Assembly (NCBI GenBank): GCA_940671915.1
Contig: CALNVZ010003433.1
Coordinates: 35,169,724-35,233,723, forward strand
Origin: Paracentrotus lividus
Lineage: Eukaryota > Echinodermata > Echinoidea > Camarodonta > Echinidae
Direction of reading: 5' to 3'
Length of the DNA: 64,000 bases
Each line of letters starts with the position of its first letter. Within the stretch, counting starts at the first letter, position 1. Below, piece by piece: positions 38,654-48,774 of this stretch. The notes under the pieces are model-generated. The model had not been told where the DNA came from and did no database searches. It saw only the letters and a program-made list of their open reading frames with translations. Both the position numbers and the translations under genes were made by a program.

Positions 38654-38800
38654 TTGGAGCCAGAAGGGCGCTATTACAGCTCAAGAATGTTCCGTTTGGA
38701 GCCAGAAGGGCGCTATTACCACTGACTTTGTACAGTAATAGCGCCCTTCTGGCTCTCAACAGAACATCTGTAAGATGCAATAACGCCCTTATGGCTCCCA
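38654..38800. mobile_element. Hairpin element, copy B, inverted relative to copy A
   Basis: Its reverse complement follows copy A closely along its length, including the spacer words TGTACAAAGTCA and GATGTTC and flanking ATATCGTCTG/ATATTGTCTG. The two copies and about 460 bp of unique sequence form a large inverted repeat. Copy B abuts another inverted-repeat element that starts near 38808. Confidence 0.75.
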
Positions 38801-38807
38801 GCAGACA

Positions 38808-39079
38808 ATATATGTGACTCATCATATCGAAATCAGACACAAGTCACCAGAAAAGAGTCAAAGATTGCAACAAAACAATCCATTTTTAAAGGCGTTCCCC
38901 TAATCATTTCTACTCAATATTTTTGCAGAGCATACAAGAAACATTGACAATTCAGAAAATCAAAAACAAATATTTCCCCCATATAAGACAATTTTGATTA
39001 TTTTGCCGATTTCCTCGACACTGTGCTGAATTCGCTCGGCGACTTGTGTCTGATTTCGGTGTGATGCGTCATATATTCA
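38808..39079. mobile_element. Candidate foldback element, about 270 bp
   Basis: TCGAAATCAGACACAAGTCA near 38828 pairs with GACTTGTGTCTGATTTCGG near 39041. The arms extend outward through AATATATG words at both edges. The interior is AT-rich without coding signal. Exact ends and target duplication are uncertain; TA-rich edges prevent a firm call. Confidence 0.6.
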
Positions 39080-39588
39080 AAATCCATCTTGAACAAATCA
39101 CAAATTTGATAGACTGCAAAAAAACATTTCTCCTACAATATGTTGAAAATCAAGAAAGTAGCTTCAAATTAAAAATTAAACAAAACAACTGGAAATAGCA
39201 CTAAGGACAATTCATATTTCTGAACAATAAATAATAGAGTTTTGAAAATGTTGATGTTTGCCATCAATTTCAATATAAAAATATGTAGATGTCTTTAATG
39301 CATTAATTATTCATAACAAATAACCTTCATCATGTTCATAGCTAATATACATACATTTAATACGTCTTACTTGTTCATGTTGATCAATACCTGACTAGGC
39401 CGAATACACAATCTCACCTACGTGATTCCAACATGGTTCAACAAAACTAAACCACAGTCATAGGCCTATAATAAATATATCATCAATCTATTTTCATATT
39501 TACATCTATGAGCAGTCCTTTTACAGCTGTTTACAATCAGGCATGTTTTAGAATGAACAAAATCAAGAAAAAAAATCATGGTTCCTAC
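39080..39588. other. Start of the intron downstream of the signal-peptide exon
   Basis: This is the 5' end of the long intron on the minus strand, directly after the donor at 39588-39587. It is AT-rich, with TAGGCCTA near 39463 and no repeat element or exon seen. Confidence 0.5.
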
Positions 39589-39706
39589 CTTGAGCGGGCT
39601 GTCCATCAAGCTGTCCTAGGACTGGCCTTGACGCAATCACACAGAACAGCAGCAATACAACCACGGTAACCTCCACGATCGTTAGCCGCGCACTTCCCCG
39701 TCGCAT
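39589..39706 (-). CDS. First coding exon of an unidentified secreted or membrane protein (signal peptide)
   Basis: Read on the minus strand, ATG at 39706 opens 39 codons plus one base, then meets a consensus donor (CAAG|GTAGGA, GT at 39588-39587). The peptide starts MRRGSARLTIVEV, with basic residues at positions 2, 3 and 7. A hydrophobic core VTVVVLLLFCVIA (about residues 13-25) follows, then a likely signal-peptidase region near ASRPVLGQ. Basic start, hydrophobic core and small residues near the cleavage point are the classic secretory signal layout. The exon ends in phase 1, usual for signal-peptide exons spliced to extracellular domains. The mature start (QLDGQPAQ and one split codon) is too short to assign a family. 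The rest of the gene must lie leftward, downstream on the minus strand, and I could not recognise another certain exon. Chance origin is possible, but start, signal, phase and donor agree. Confidence 0.72.
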
Positions 39707-39840
39707 CTTGCCGGTCTTGAGGGTATAGTACTCCAGTATCCTTTCGGGGGTGGGAGCGAGCTAGCTCCAGCAAGTAATAATCACGATGACTTTCAGCTAC
39801 TGAGTCGATCCTAAGCCACTCGTGTCTCCATGAAGACTGC
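39707..39840 (-). other. Likely 5'-UTR part of the signal-peptide exon, with a short upstream ORF
   Basis: Upstream of the ATG at 39706 the minus strand reads 134 bases of balanced composition back to a possible acceptor: a pyrimidine-rich stretch, then CGCTGCAG, with AG at 39842-39841. A seven-codon upstream ORF (ATG at 39831, peptide METRVA, stop at 39811) lies within it and could dampen translation if transcribed. The alternative reading is that TTATTTTTA near 39850-39858 (minus strand) is a TATA-like box and transcription begins near 39825, so no 5'-UTR intron is needed. Both fit the sequence; I slightly prefer the spliced model because a matching donor lies 298 bp upstream. Confidence 0.4.
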
Positions 39841-40138
39841 CTGCAGCGAGTAAAAATAACCCTTTGTAAGTTGGATTGAATGGTGTAAGAATTAGGTTAA
39901 AACCCCAACGGGCCTACCACAGAAACATAGGAGTTAACAGTGCGGTCGTGGGGTGAACAACTCTCCCCAAACGCACCGCAAGCTGACGAGCCAGCGATTC
40001 GCTCGGCAAAATCACGTAGGTCTGATAATCTGGAGGGTTGCAAAAAAGTAGTAATCAAACAAAAATTATGAATCTCATGAGCTTCCAAATCAGCATGGAG
40101 GGTGAAAATATAAATTGTGCACGTAAATAGATGGTTAC

Positions 40139-40370
40139 CTCTAAATGAAAGATACGATAAGCCAAAAAGTTGAACTTGTTAAGAACTCCAATCTGATGAG
40201 AATTGGGATGTATCGGATAACAGCCGATCGCAGCGTGCGTGCGGTATTGAGCTCCAATGATACCAGTGAAACAACATCAACATCGCACTTCAAGCGCGCA
40301 CGTGCCGTTTGGTAGTGGTGGTGGAGAAAAGAGGATGGGGAGGGATTTTCATACTGCGCGCGCGTCACAG
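40139..40370 (-). promoter_or_regulatory. Candidate non-coding first exon and promoter-proximal region
   Basis: On the minus strand a good donor (TTAGAG|GTAACC, GT at 40138-40137) sits 298 bp before the acceptor at 39841, giving a short plausible 5'-UTR intron. The proposed exon and its upstream edge are locally GC- and CpG-rich compared with the AT-rich surroundings. They include an alternating GC run (GCGCGCGC near 40358) and an E-box CACGTG near 40300. Several ATGs occur, the first opening about 20 codons (MKIPPHPLF...), so they would be upstream ORFs. The transcription start cannot be fixed; it may lie between 40300 and 40560. Inferred only from splice motifs and composition. Confidence 0.33.
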
Positions 40371-41762
40371 ATTATTTCTGAAGAAGAGAATGTATGATAA
40401 ACCAAACTCCATGTAGTTTGTGGGTTTCAAGTCTATAATACAAGCATCAGAAAATAATAACGGAGCTTTGTTTATGACAGGTTTATGACAGAAAAATAAG
40501 ATGCAATAATTGAAAATAAAGGAAAGAAAAAGAGAAAACAGATCCGAAAGTATTTTAGGCAAGGGAAAAGATATAGGGTAAAGGCAAACAAAAACAATGT
40601 TCAGATGTGCAAATAACGAAAAGAGATAAAAGTAGCCTAATACGGAGAAAAGTACAGAAAAGTGAAAATGAAACCATAGTTGTTTTGCTTTGTTCTTCTT
40701 TTTTAAATCACCTATTTGTTCAAAGATAATTTTGGATGGTTCATGAAATTAACGGACATAGTCTAGCCATGACCCTAGATGACCTCTCACTGAACTCTGT
40801 GTCTGGTTGGAGCATGCATCATCAATAGGATGCCATCCCGATCTGGTCTGGATGAATTTTATCTATCCTCCAGCTTAGATCATTTTAATAATATCAAGTT
40901 GAACCCAAAACGTGTTTCATATCAGGGTTGAATTGTACACATACCAACATTATACAACAAAGGGGTGAAGTTTATGAAATTTGACGGGAAAGGGAGGATA
41001 ACCCTTTGTTTGATCGTGAAATTAATGTCACGTATACTGGAATTGTCGCGCGCCCGGCTCGGCTGGTATCCAGCACCGGTCCAACAATTACACCCTGTGT
41101 CACATCTAATTCTCAACAACAAATGTTTCATCAAAACAGTCAGTTTATTTGTATGCAGTAGTCATAAAGCAGGAATTGCCTACACATTGCACATTCTACA
41201 TTTTGGTCTACTAATATCAGTTCGGAAAGTGTATGATATCGAATGTTTCAAAATAAATATTTTAAACAGTAATATCACCGGTTACATTATGTGGAGCTTT
41301 AAAAAAAGTCAATGTTTAGATGGATAATTATTGTAATGATTTTATAGCCGGCACTAACATTCTATACACCATGTCGATTATTATTCCTTTATTATCTTTA
41401 TCGGATGTTTATACAAAATAATGAATCCATATTGTTTATAAGATTATTTTAAAGAAGACTGTATAGATTGCCCATCTCTTATTTAATTAACTTGGTCGCA
41501 TGTAATTTAATAACGAAGATAACGTGGTTTGGTAGTATTGATTATAGTCAATGACCGTGACCTACACTCCTCTTCTGCTCTTCACCTGTTCCCGTCTTAT
41601 ATACTTTCTCTTCTATTATTTTGCTATCTCTCTGTACATGCTGTATGTTATGTCTAGTGTTGTCTCATACATTATCTCCATCTCATTACTCCTCTTATAT
41701 ATTCTATCTCGTAATGGTTCATCTCTTTCTCTCTCATCCCCATAATATTCCTCTTTCGGTAT

Positions 41763-41764
41763 CT

Positions 41765-41807
<43 letters not shown>
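41763..41807 (+). repeat. (CT)n microsatellite
   Basis: About 18 CT units, interrupted near the start and passing into TATC units at the end. Read directly from the sequence. Confidence 0.95.
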
Positions 41808-41808
<1 letters not shown>

Positions 41809-42664
41809 AAAATAAAAATCATGAATGATTTTACGTCTTCTTATATAACAAAATAATCTCCATCAATATCTCGATTTAATCATCTCAATTTTTTTCGGTC
41901 TGTCCCTCTGTCTCTCTTTTTTTTTTTTTTTTGTTGTTCATATGAAACGTTGGGGCTCTTTCTAGGAAAACCATTTCACGCACCGATGTCAATGGAAGGA
42001 ATGCCCGAAAACGGGAGTTTTGTTGAATATACTAGAATAAAAAAAAATCGAGAAGATCATTTACTTATTACACAGGTTTTATGAGGGTTAATGTAATTAA
42101 AACAAGATAAACCTTGGAAGAATATTTTTTACCCCTAACCCTCGCGTTTTGAGCTTTAAAATCTCCCATTTTAGTCATTTTGGGTCTTTTCTGTGTTGAA
42201 ATGATATTTTTGGTCAAACAGCAGTCACTAAAAGCTTTCTGTAAAATTCAGCAGCGCATCGATTTCCTAGTTACGCTGAGTGAAGTAATATATTTAATTT
42301 CTCTTTCCAATGATTTAACTTCTTTGTGATTTGGTCAATATTTTTCCCCCGCGTTTTGATATCATAAAAAAAAATATCATGATAAAATACTTCGATCCTG
42401 ACTGCACAGCTTGCACTCTCCTTTTACACGGTCTTTTACAGGGCATTGTTATCGCGATATCGACGGTCAGACTAGAGAGAGTCTATACCCAGTACACACA
42501 TTTCCCGTAAGATTCTTTCTGGTCGTTAGTGCACTGTAGTGGAACTGTGCGTGTTTGGTATAAAATAACACTGTCCTTTTTGATTGTTCACGTTTTCATA
42601 TGGATATCCTTCGAGACTGTCTGCTATAATGTCAACCCATAGTCAAATTCGGACCGCCCTTCAT

Positions 42665-42689
42665 TCTCTCTCTCTCTCTCTCTCTCTCT
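42665..42689 (+). repeat. (CT)n microsatellite
   Basis: Twelve uninterrupted TC units within a wider pyrimidine-rich stretch. A second, shorter CT tract lies near 42858-42876. Confidence 0.95.
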
Positions 42690-43619
42690 TCCTCTTTTCT
42701 CAGTTCTTAGTTGTGTTTTGTATGTTGCATCATACTTTCCACCCTCTTTCTCTGTTAAATAATTATGTCAAAGAAACACTGGTTTACATCCCTTTTTTTC
42801 TATTCTCTCTTTCTGCATGCACTCTTTTTTTACTCCATCTCACCCGCCTACTCTATCTCCTCTCTCTCTCTCTCTAATTATATATCTCTTCCCTGCATAT
42901 ACCACAGATCAATATATAATCCTTACAATCATTTCCTCAGAGGACATGCGAAATACATCCTAATAAATGAACTACCCAAGCTCTTGCGCCCGGTTAATTT
43001 CTTCAAACAAATTAATTGTCGGCCACAACCCGTGCTGGAGCAGCCAGAAACGCACAGAGAAGGGATAAGTCAACATGGGAACGCATTTTCATATTCCAAT
43101 TATGGCACATGATCGTGTAGAATAATAGCATGGCCCCATGATGGCGCGTTTACACTGACAATAGCCTACTGTTAACCATTTAAATAGATTCTGGCAGGAC
43201 TCGCCAAATAAACAGTTGATGATACATCAACAGCAACCAAAACATTTAATTTCAAATAAATCTCTTCACGATTAGAATTTGTACAGAATGCTTGTCCGAC
43301 ACAGCAACGTTGAGCAAATCTACGTCATAATAAATAATGCATCAACATTCACGATATAACACCATGACACCCATAATTTTATGATGACATAAAGATCAAC
43401 AATGACGCGCTTCTCAATATAATAAAATATTCGTTTTAATGCTTTTGTATAATTAGAATGAAACGCCCAATTTGACAAATGAATGTACATGACATTGTAT
43501 GTCGGCCACCGTATCACAATAAGCTTTATTCGTGATCATATTTTGCTCGTTTTCCATTACCACTGACAAAATATCTTTTACATTTGATTGATGATGTCAA
43601 ATAAATTGAATTATCCAAA

Positions 43620-43942
43620 TAGGAGCATGATGTCTAGTGATGACATCAAGTGGGCAACCAGCTGGGAGTGGGAACACCCCTCGCACCTTCTCCTTCGATG
43701 GTTGGGTGCAGCTATCACGGCTTGGATTAATCCTATTCTCCATTCCCTATATTAATCTCGCTTTGATGCGCTATCATAACATCTCCAAATCGACAAACGA
43801 ACAAAGCATGAAAAACGTTTTGGACCGCTTCTATACCGAGACCTGGCAATTTCCCTATGCAGACAGCACTCTGCCAATAATTGCACATTTCGAATTATTC
43901 TTTGGACCGTTTCGAGAAAACAAAACCATACGCATCTAGCAA
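43620..43942. promoter_or_regulatory. Candidate upstream regulatory island with a GGATTAATCC palindrome
   Basis: About 320 bp of balanced, repeat-free sequence stands out from AT-rich flanks, 3.3-3.6 kb upstream of the proposed first exon. GGATTAATCC (43724-43733) is a perfect paired site for K50 (Otx/Gsc/bicoid-class) homeodomains, with more ATTA words nearby. A 100-codon plus frame (about 43637-43939, ending in TAG) also covers it; it contains a moderately hydrophobic stretch and no recognised domain. I favour regulatory DNA over a gene, but cannot exclude a coding exon. Confidence 0.25.
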
Positions 43943-45504
43943 TAATTGGATCCATCTCTCAATTAATTATTGCATGCTAAAAAATGAGCAATAACGAAAT
44001 CGCTTATACCGAATATAATGACCGTCTAAGCCATGATAACGATAGTGTCATTTATGAATTAAGTGCGTGGATCTATATTTTATCCGCATTGGGCCTATTC
44101 TTATTGAATTAAATTTATAATGCCAAATTAGGTCATGCATATTGTAATGAAAAGACATTATTTCAGAGGAATTAATGTTGAAAATATATGTATTGTCATG
44201 TTTGTCACTCTGACAAAGATTAGTGTTATAGTTCCAATGAAAACTTGTTTGGAATATGCAAATTACGGCAGAAATGTAAGAAGACCAAATATAGCATGCA
44301 TGCCAATATAATGCTGTATGAATACCTATTGACAAGTGATGTGAGTACCACAAAACTAATAAAGAATGTATTTTATCGATTGCAAGTATAATTACAAAAG
44401 ATTATGTTCCCCTAAGATCAAACTGAACATTTATGTTCAAAATAATTCAACTCAGGATATAAAATAGAATCCACTTAAAGACATCCTATTACTTTCCACT
44501 TCATTTTACTTCACACAAAGAATAATTCGTTGAATTCATATCTATGATCACATTCATCTCTCTATAAAGAATAAACCATGTATATTATACTGAAACAAAA
44601 TATGCGACAGATTTTGAAAGAGGGCGCTAGACTTGAAATGTTCTTGACAAGCAGATCACCATTATAGAAGGTGCCTCGCACTTTTGTTATTTTTTATTTT
44701 TTTTTTTTTTTTTTTTTTTTAAGTACCTTAAACTTCAACCCAAGCATGAAATACACAATGCAAACACAAAAAACGGCGGCGTACGTTGACTTCTTTGAAG
44801 CGCAAAGCTTTGATGTTAACCGTGTTCGTGTTTTTTACACAAAGGAAATGTAATTAACTTAGGATTGAATAAAAACAACGGAATGTAGTTATGTCACAAG
44901 CATCCTGACATCTACATGTTACGGTATAATTATCCCGTGTATAGGCATTTAGGTTTACGTTTAAACAAGAAAAATACTTGGGGGAGAACGATTGCGCAAC
45001 TTAGTTGAACATCGTGTGATTAATATTGATATTTTTTAGAATTAAATAAAATGCGCGTTCGTGATTAGGAGTTTTATTTAGATTATTGAATTAGTTGGAT
45101 ATAGAAAGGCCTGTCAAATTCTGAGATTAAAAGAAAAAGAAAAATAAATTGAGGAAGATACAGATGGTATACCAATTTATGAAGAAGGATTGAGCCAACT
45201 GTAAAATAAAATTAAAGATATCTTTTGCCTTTGCGTAATAATTTCATATTTCTCGTGAATTTCTAAATATTCTTTAAAACAAACATTCTCTCTAAATACT
45301 CATTTGATCAAACCAAGCGGATAATTAGATTTAATTTCAATTGCCCTTTATTGTGTCTACAAGCACTTGAAAGGCAATTCAATCGGGCCTCTTACAATTT
45401 TCTCTAATGAAAATGACCTGTTTGTAGAAGTTATATCGAAACAGTGATAATTCAGAGCGAGACACCATAGTTTTTCCAAAGTGATTCTTATCCGAATATT
45501 TCAG

Positions 45505-45604
45505 GGCACGATTTTATTGATCAGCGCCCCGTCTAGATCAATACCACCAAGATTTCCCCGTTTGGATAGTGAGTTAAATCACGCAGTACTCAGCCTGGAG
45601 CAAG
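45505..45604 (+). other. Weak candidate internal exon, 100 nt
   Basis: The stretch is bounded by an acceptor (ATATTTCAG, AG at 45503-45504) and a donor (GAGCAAG|GTATAT). One frame is open across it, encoding GTILLISAPSRSIPPR followed by FPRLDSELNHAVLSLEQ. Composition is more balanced than its flanks. No family is recognised, and no partner exon was found on the plus strand. Chance splice-like signals are common in AT-rich DNA. Confidence 0.14.
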
Positions 45605-45836
45605 GTATATATCCTTATTATGATCAAGAAACGATTTATTTAGTATTCATATCCTGTCGCTTGATTAGAGTTTTATAGAAGCCATCGTCGAGACAGCAAT
45701 ATGATACAAGTTTAGACTTTGAATTATATGGAGATGGTTGAAGAATATTTTATTAAGGCATGATTTGTCATTAAAAAGTACATTTTTTTTTTTAATTCAT
45801 TACATATTCACATCAAGTAAGACAAGTGGTATGTCC

Positions 45837-46149
45837 CAGAGTGGGTAGATAGAGAGAGTGGCGACAACGGAAGTCGTCTCTGATTGGTCAGTTTTTTCAT
45901 GGGGCTCGAAATGGAACTATTTCATAAGCAGTTGATGCCCTCAACAGCTGATTCAGTGTCAATGGAACTTTTTTGCAACCGGCTGATGTGTATTAATCAT
46001 ACGCTGCTAGGATGCGCGGTCAGGATGCGTCTTAACATAATTGCGCAATGATCACAAAAATAGTTCCTTTCAGCTCCCCATGTGTGACCTTTGACTGTGC
46101 GCCCCTAGTTTTGTACGCGTGTCGTCACTCTCTCTATCTACCCACTCTG
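45837..46149. mobile_element. hAT-like MITE, 313 bp, with perfect 8-bp target duplication
   Basis: Terminal inverted repeats start CAGAGTGGGTAGATAGAGAG and continue to 29 bp with one mismatch. The 8-bp direct repeat GTATGTCC flanks both ends (45829-45836, 46150-46157). An 8-bp duplication with CAGAG-type ends is the hAT superfamily pattern. There is no transposase. The perfect duplication and near-perfect ends imply a young insertion. Confidence 0.92.
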
Positions 46150-46214
46150 GTATGTCCTATAGCTCACTTTAGCAGGATTAAACGAAGCAGGAACATAAAA
46201 GCAGTAGTAGCAGT

Positions 46215-46435
46215 ATATAGGATGGGGGGTCCGTTGTCCGGACACTTAAGCAGATAAAATCATCATCTTTTGCTCTGGATTTTCTCAAAATTTATGCAGT
46301 AAATGGCAAAAATATTTGTGAATATTTGTGCTTTGTTATATTGTCTGATATTAAAAGTCCATCAGTTGAAGAAATATTGATCACAAAGCTCCTAAAGTCG
46401 CCGTTTTGTCCGGACAAACAACCCGTCCGGACATA
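46215..46435. repeat. Region with repeated TGTCCGGACA palindromes
   Basis: TGTCCGGACA occurs near 46235 and 46408, and a further GTCCGGACAT near 46425, around an AT-rich core. They may mark the ends of a small decayed element, which then abuts the TAG microsatellite. I could not define terminal repeats or a target duplication. Confidence 0.35.
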
Positions 46436-46451
46436 CAACAACCGGGTATAC

Positions 46452-46529
<78 letters not shown>

Positions 46530-46562
46530 TGGTAGTAGTATATAGTAGTAGTAGTAGTAGTA
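46452..46562 (+). repeat. (TAG)n microsatellite
   Basis: About 110 bp of TAG units: long and pure at first, then with TGG and TATA interruptions near 46522-46545. A poly-Thr/Tyr minus frame over it is an artefact. Confidence 0.95.
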
Positions 46563-48631
46563 AAATGCTGTAAACGTTTTTGTTACTTATCCTAAAGTGC
46601 ATTTGAAACACAGACTGTTCTAGACAACCTGAAAGCCTGCAAAAAGCTTGCTCGACATAGAAACAAGTACTAAATGCAAACTAGATTTTAGGTATCGTAC
46701 CTCACAGTATGCTAATTGAATATTCCATTACCTGATTACTACGAAAAAAAAATTGAATACACTTATATAATATTGCCCCTAAAATGTTTATCTCGCAAAG
46801 GCTGACATGTCTTTAAAAAAAGAGAGCATGTTTATTATGAGTTGTTCAAATAAATAAAAGGACCTGTTTCCTTACTTAATCAAATGTTATGTTTACTTCT
46901 TACTCAAAAGATGTTATTGGCAACCCGAAAGCTTTTCAGACGTAGCAACAAGTAGATGTATGCAAATTATATTCCAAGTATGCATTTCATTTATAATATA
47001 ACAAAATCTGCGATGTTTTGAATGATAATAATGGCCACAATTTCCAAACAGTATTCTTAACCAAGGTCATAATTCTGACATGATAAATAAAAACATAAAA
47101 CTTAAGGCTTGCCATGCAGAGGTTTGTTTGGATAACCTTGTGCATTCTACTTTCCATCCTCCCTATATAAGCGGGGCATCTCATCACCATAAGACACTAA
47201 GCATAGGGGGATATGAGTGGCTCTGTTTGTCTGTCGCCCAAAGAGGAAATACTCAAGAATGTTTGGGTTCTAAAGAATCGTCTTTTGAGAGTTGAAAGGC
47301 ATCACTCGGCTGCTACGTCAAACGTGCCCATCCTGATCCTCAGGGCTTCTTGACCAACTAAACAATTCTCATTGCAGGGACTGCAGGGTAATTGGGCGGG
47401 TGAGGGCGTAAATGGAAATCAGGAGGGGTACGGGTATCAAGCCAATTGATACGAACCACCATGTAGCCTAAATAGCACCACCTCAAGTCCTCAACTACTC
47501 AAATCTGGCCCGGTGCCTAACCCATAATGCAACATTCTGAGCAGTTTAGTCTTATGATGTAGACCCACTTGAATGAAAAGGCACTACTCTTTCACTGCTC
47601 AGCACATTCATACGGCAATACGTGACTGTAATTATGTTATCAAGACATTAGTAACAAAACAAGCACTTTTCACTTCAAAACATTTTGAAGAAAAAAAATA
47701 TGCTTATTCTTAGCATCTGCAATCATGTAATTTGAGGTTATAGTAGACGAACCCTCCCATAGACCCTTTCGAGTGCAAAAATGCCTCAAACATCATATGC
47801 TATATTCATATTTTGAGTTTATTTAAGATGTTCCCGCTCTGGCAAATGCTATTTATCAAAGGAAAACCGTTAAACAAATTTCACCAGGGGCAAGTTTTAA
47901 TGACATAGATTACAACATGCCTCATTTTTTCCTCTCTTTTTGTTAATTTTGAATGGGGGGGGGGGGGGTTAAAAAGAAGATTCTTTTATTGTGGGAATCA
48001 CTGTACATTGACATGTTTTGAGACACCCTGGATTCATCGAGGGTTGGTAATAGGAAGCCATGCCCATACCTAAAACTAAACAAGACCTTTAGATGTCCGG
48101 TTTGAGAAGAGTTAAACCGTTCAATCATCCTATTTCACTCGTCCTGACAACTCACCCAGTCCCACGCGTGTGATTTCATGCTGTGTTTACCGTGCACTAG
48201 ACGAGCACGGTTGCGCTCATTCATGGCGTCTCTGAGAGCAAGCAAAGGTCAAATCCCTGGTCAGAATATCAACGAGAGGTGGACCCTAGCCCTCGACAGG
48301 AACCACAACAGAGCTATTGGGTTTCTCAGGTAGTTATTCACTGATTCTATCATCCTTCATTATCACAATTCGCCCAGGCAACCTACTTAGACAACCAACC
48401 AAAAAACCCACTTGCCCCTCTGTGTTTGTGTGTGTATGGGGTGGGGGGGGGGGGGGGGTCGTTGAGGGAGTTGGCTGGGTTGGCCGAAAGGATAATTTCT
48501 AGGAGATATTCATAGAGATTAGATAGATATCATTCTGGCGGACAACTACCACCCACCAGAAAGCTACAATCTACCATAACTCTATGTCTGGGGGTAGTTG
48601 TCCTGGAGGGAATTGTAAAGGAATAGTTGTC
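46563..48631. other. Non-coding stretch with G runs
   Basis: G runs lie at 47955-47968 (14) and 48443-48458 (16, just after a TG/GT-rich piece). One weak ATG-to-donor frame is listed at 48.2 kb. Otherwise there is no gene or repeat that I can support. Confidence 0.5.
48223..48329 (+). other. Weak candidate first coding exon, 107 nt
   Basis: ATG at 48223 opens 35 codons plus two bases to a donor-like TTTCTCAG|GTAGTT. The peptide begins MASLRASKGQIPGQ and includes NERWTLALDRNHNRA. The base composition is balanced and CpG-containing from about 48150. Without splicing the frame stops at once (TAG inside the donor). There is no known family and no downstream exon recognised. It may instead be conserved regulatory DNA or chance. 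Confidence 0.17.
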
Positions 48632-48774
48632 CTGGGGGGCATTTCATCAAAGGACTTGTCGGACGTTTTATCCGACAAACTGTTATAAGCTACTGAAATG
48701 CTTGCATCTGATTGGCTGAGAGCAAATTTGTCAGATAAAATGTCAGACAAGTCCTTTGATGAAATGCCCCCCAG
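48632..48774. mobile_element. 142-bp-class hairpin MITE, copy 1
   Basis: The arms start CTGGGGGGCATTTCATCAAA at the left with the complement at the right, and pair over about 50 bp around a short loop (TTATAAGCTACTGAAATGC...). It is nearly identical to the copy at 60973 (about five differences by eye) and in the same orientation. No clear target duplication is visible. A small minus-strand frame across it is only the hairpin translated. Confidence 0.88.

Larger units (their letters stand above)
40371..45828. other. Upstream intergenic stretch with CT microsatellites
   Basis: No supported gene. It holds CT tracts (41763-41807, 42665-42689, about 42858-42876), T runs (about 41919-41932 and 44697-44720), a GC-balanced island at 43620-43940 and one weak exon-like piece at 45.5 kb. 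Frames up to 120 codons lack family features; those over the CT tracts are composition artefacts. Confidence 0.55.

Noticed and set aside
43637-43939. 100-codon plus frame as a small protein gene
   Set aside because: No recognised domain or flanking signals; the island is better explained as regulatory DNA, though coding is not excluded.
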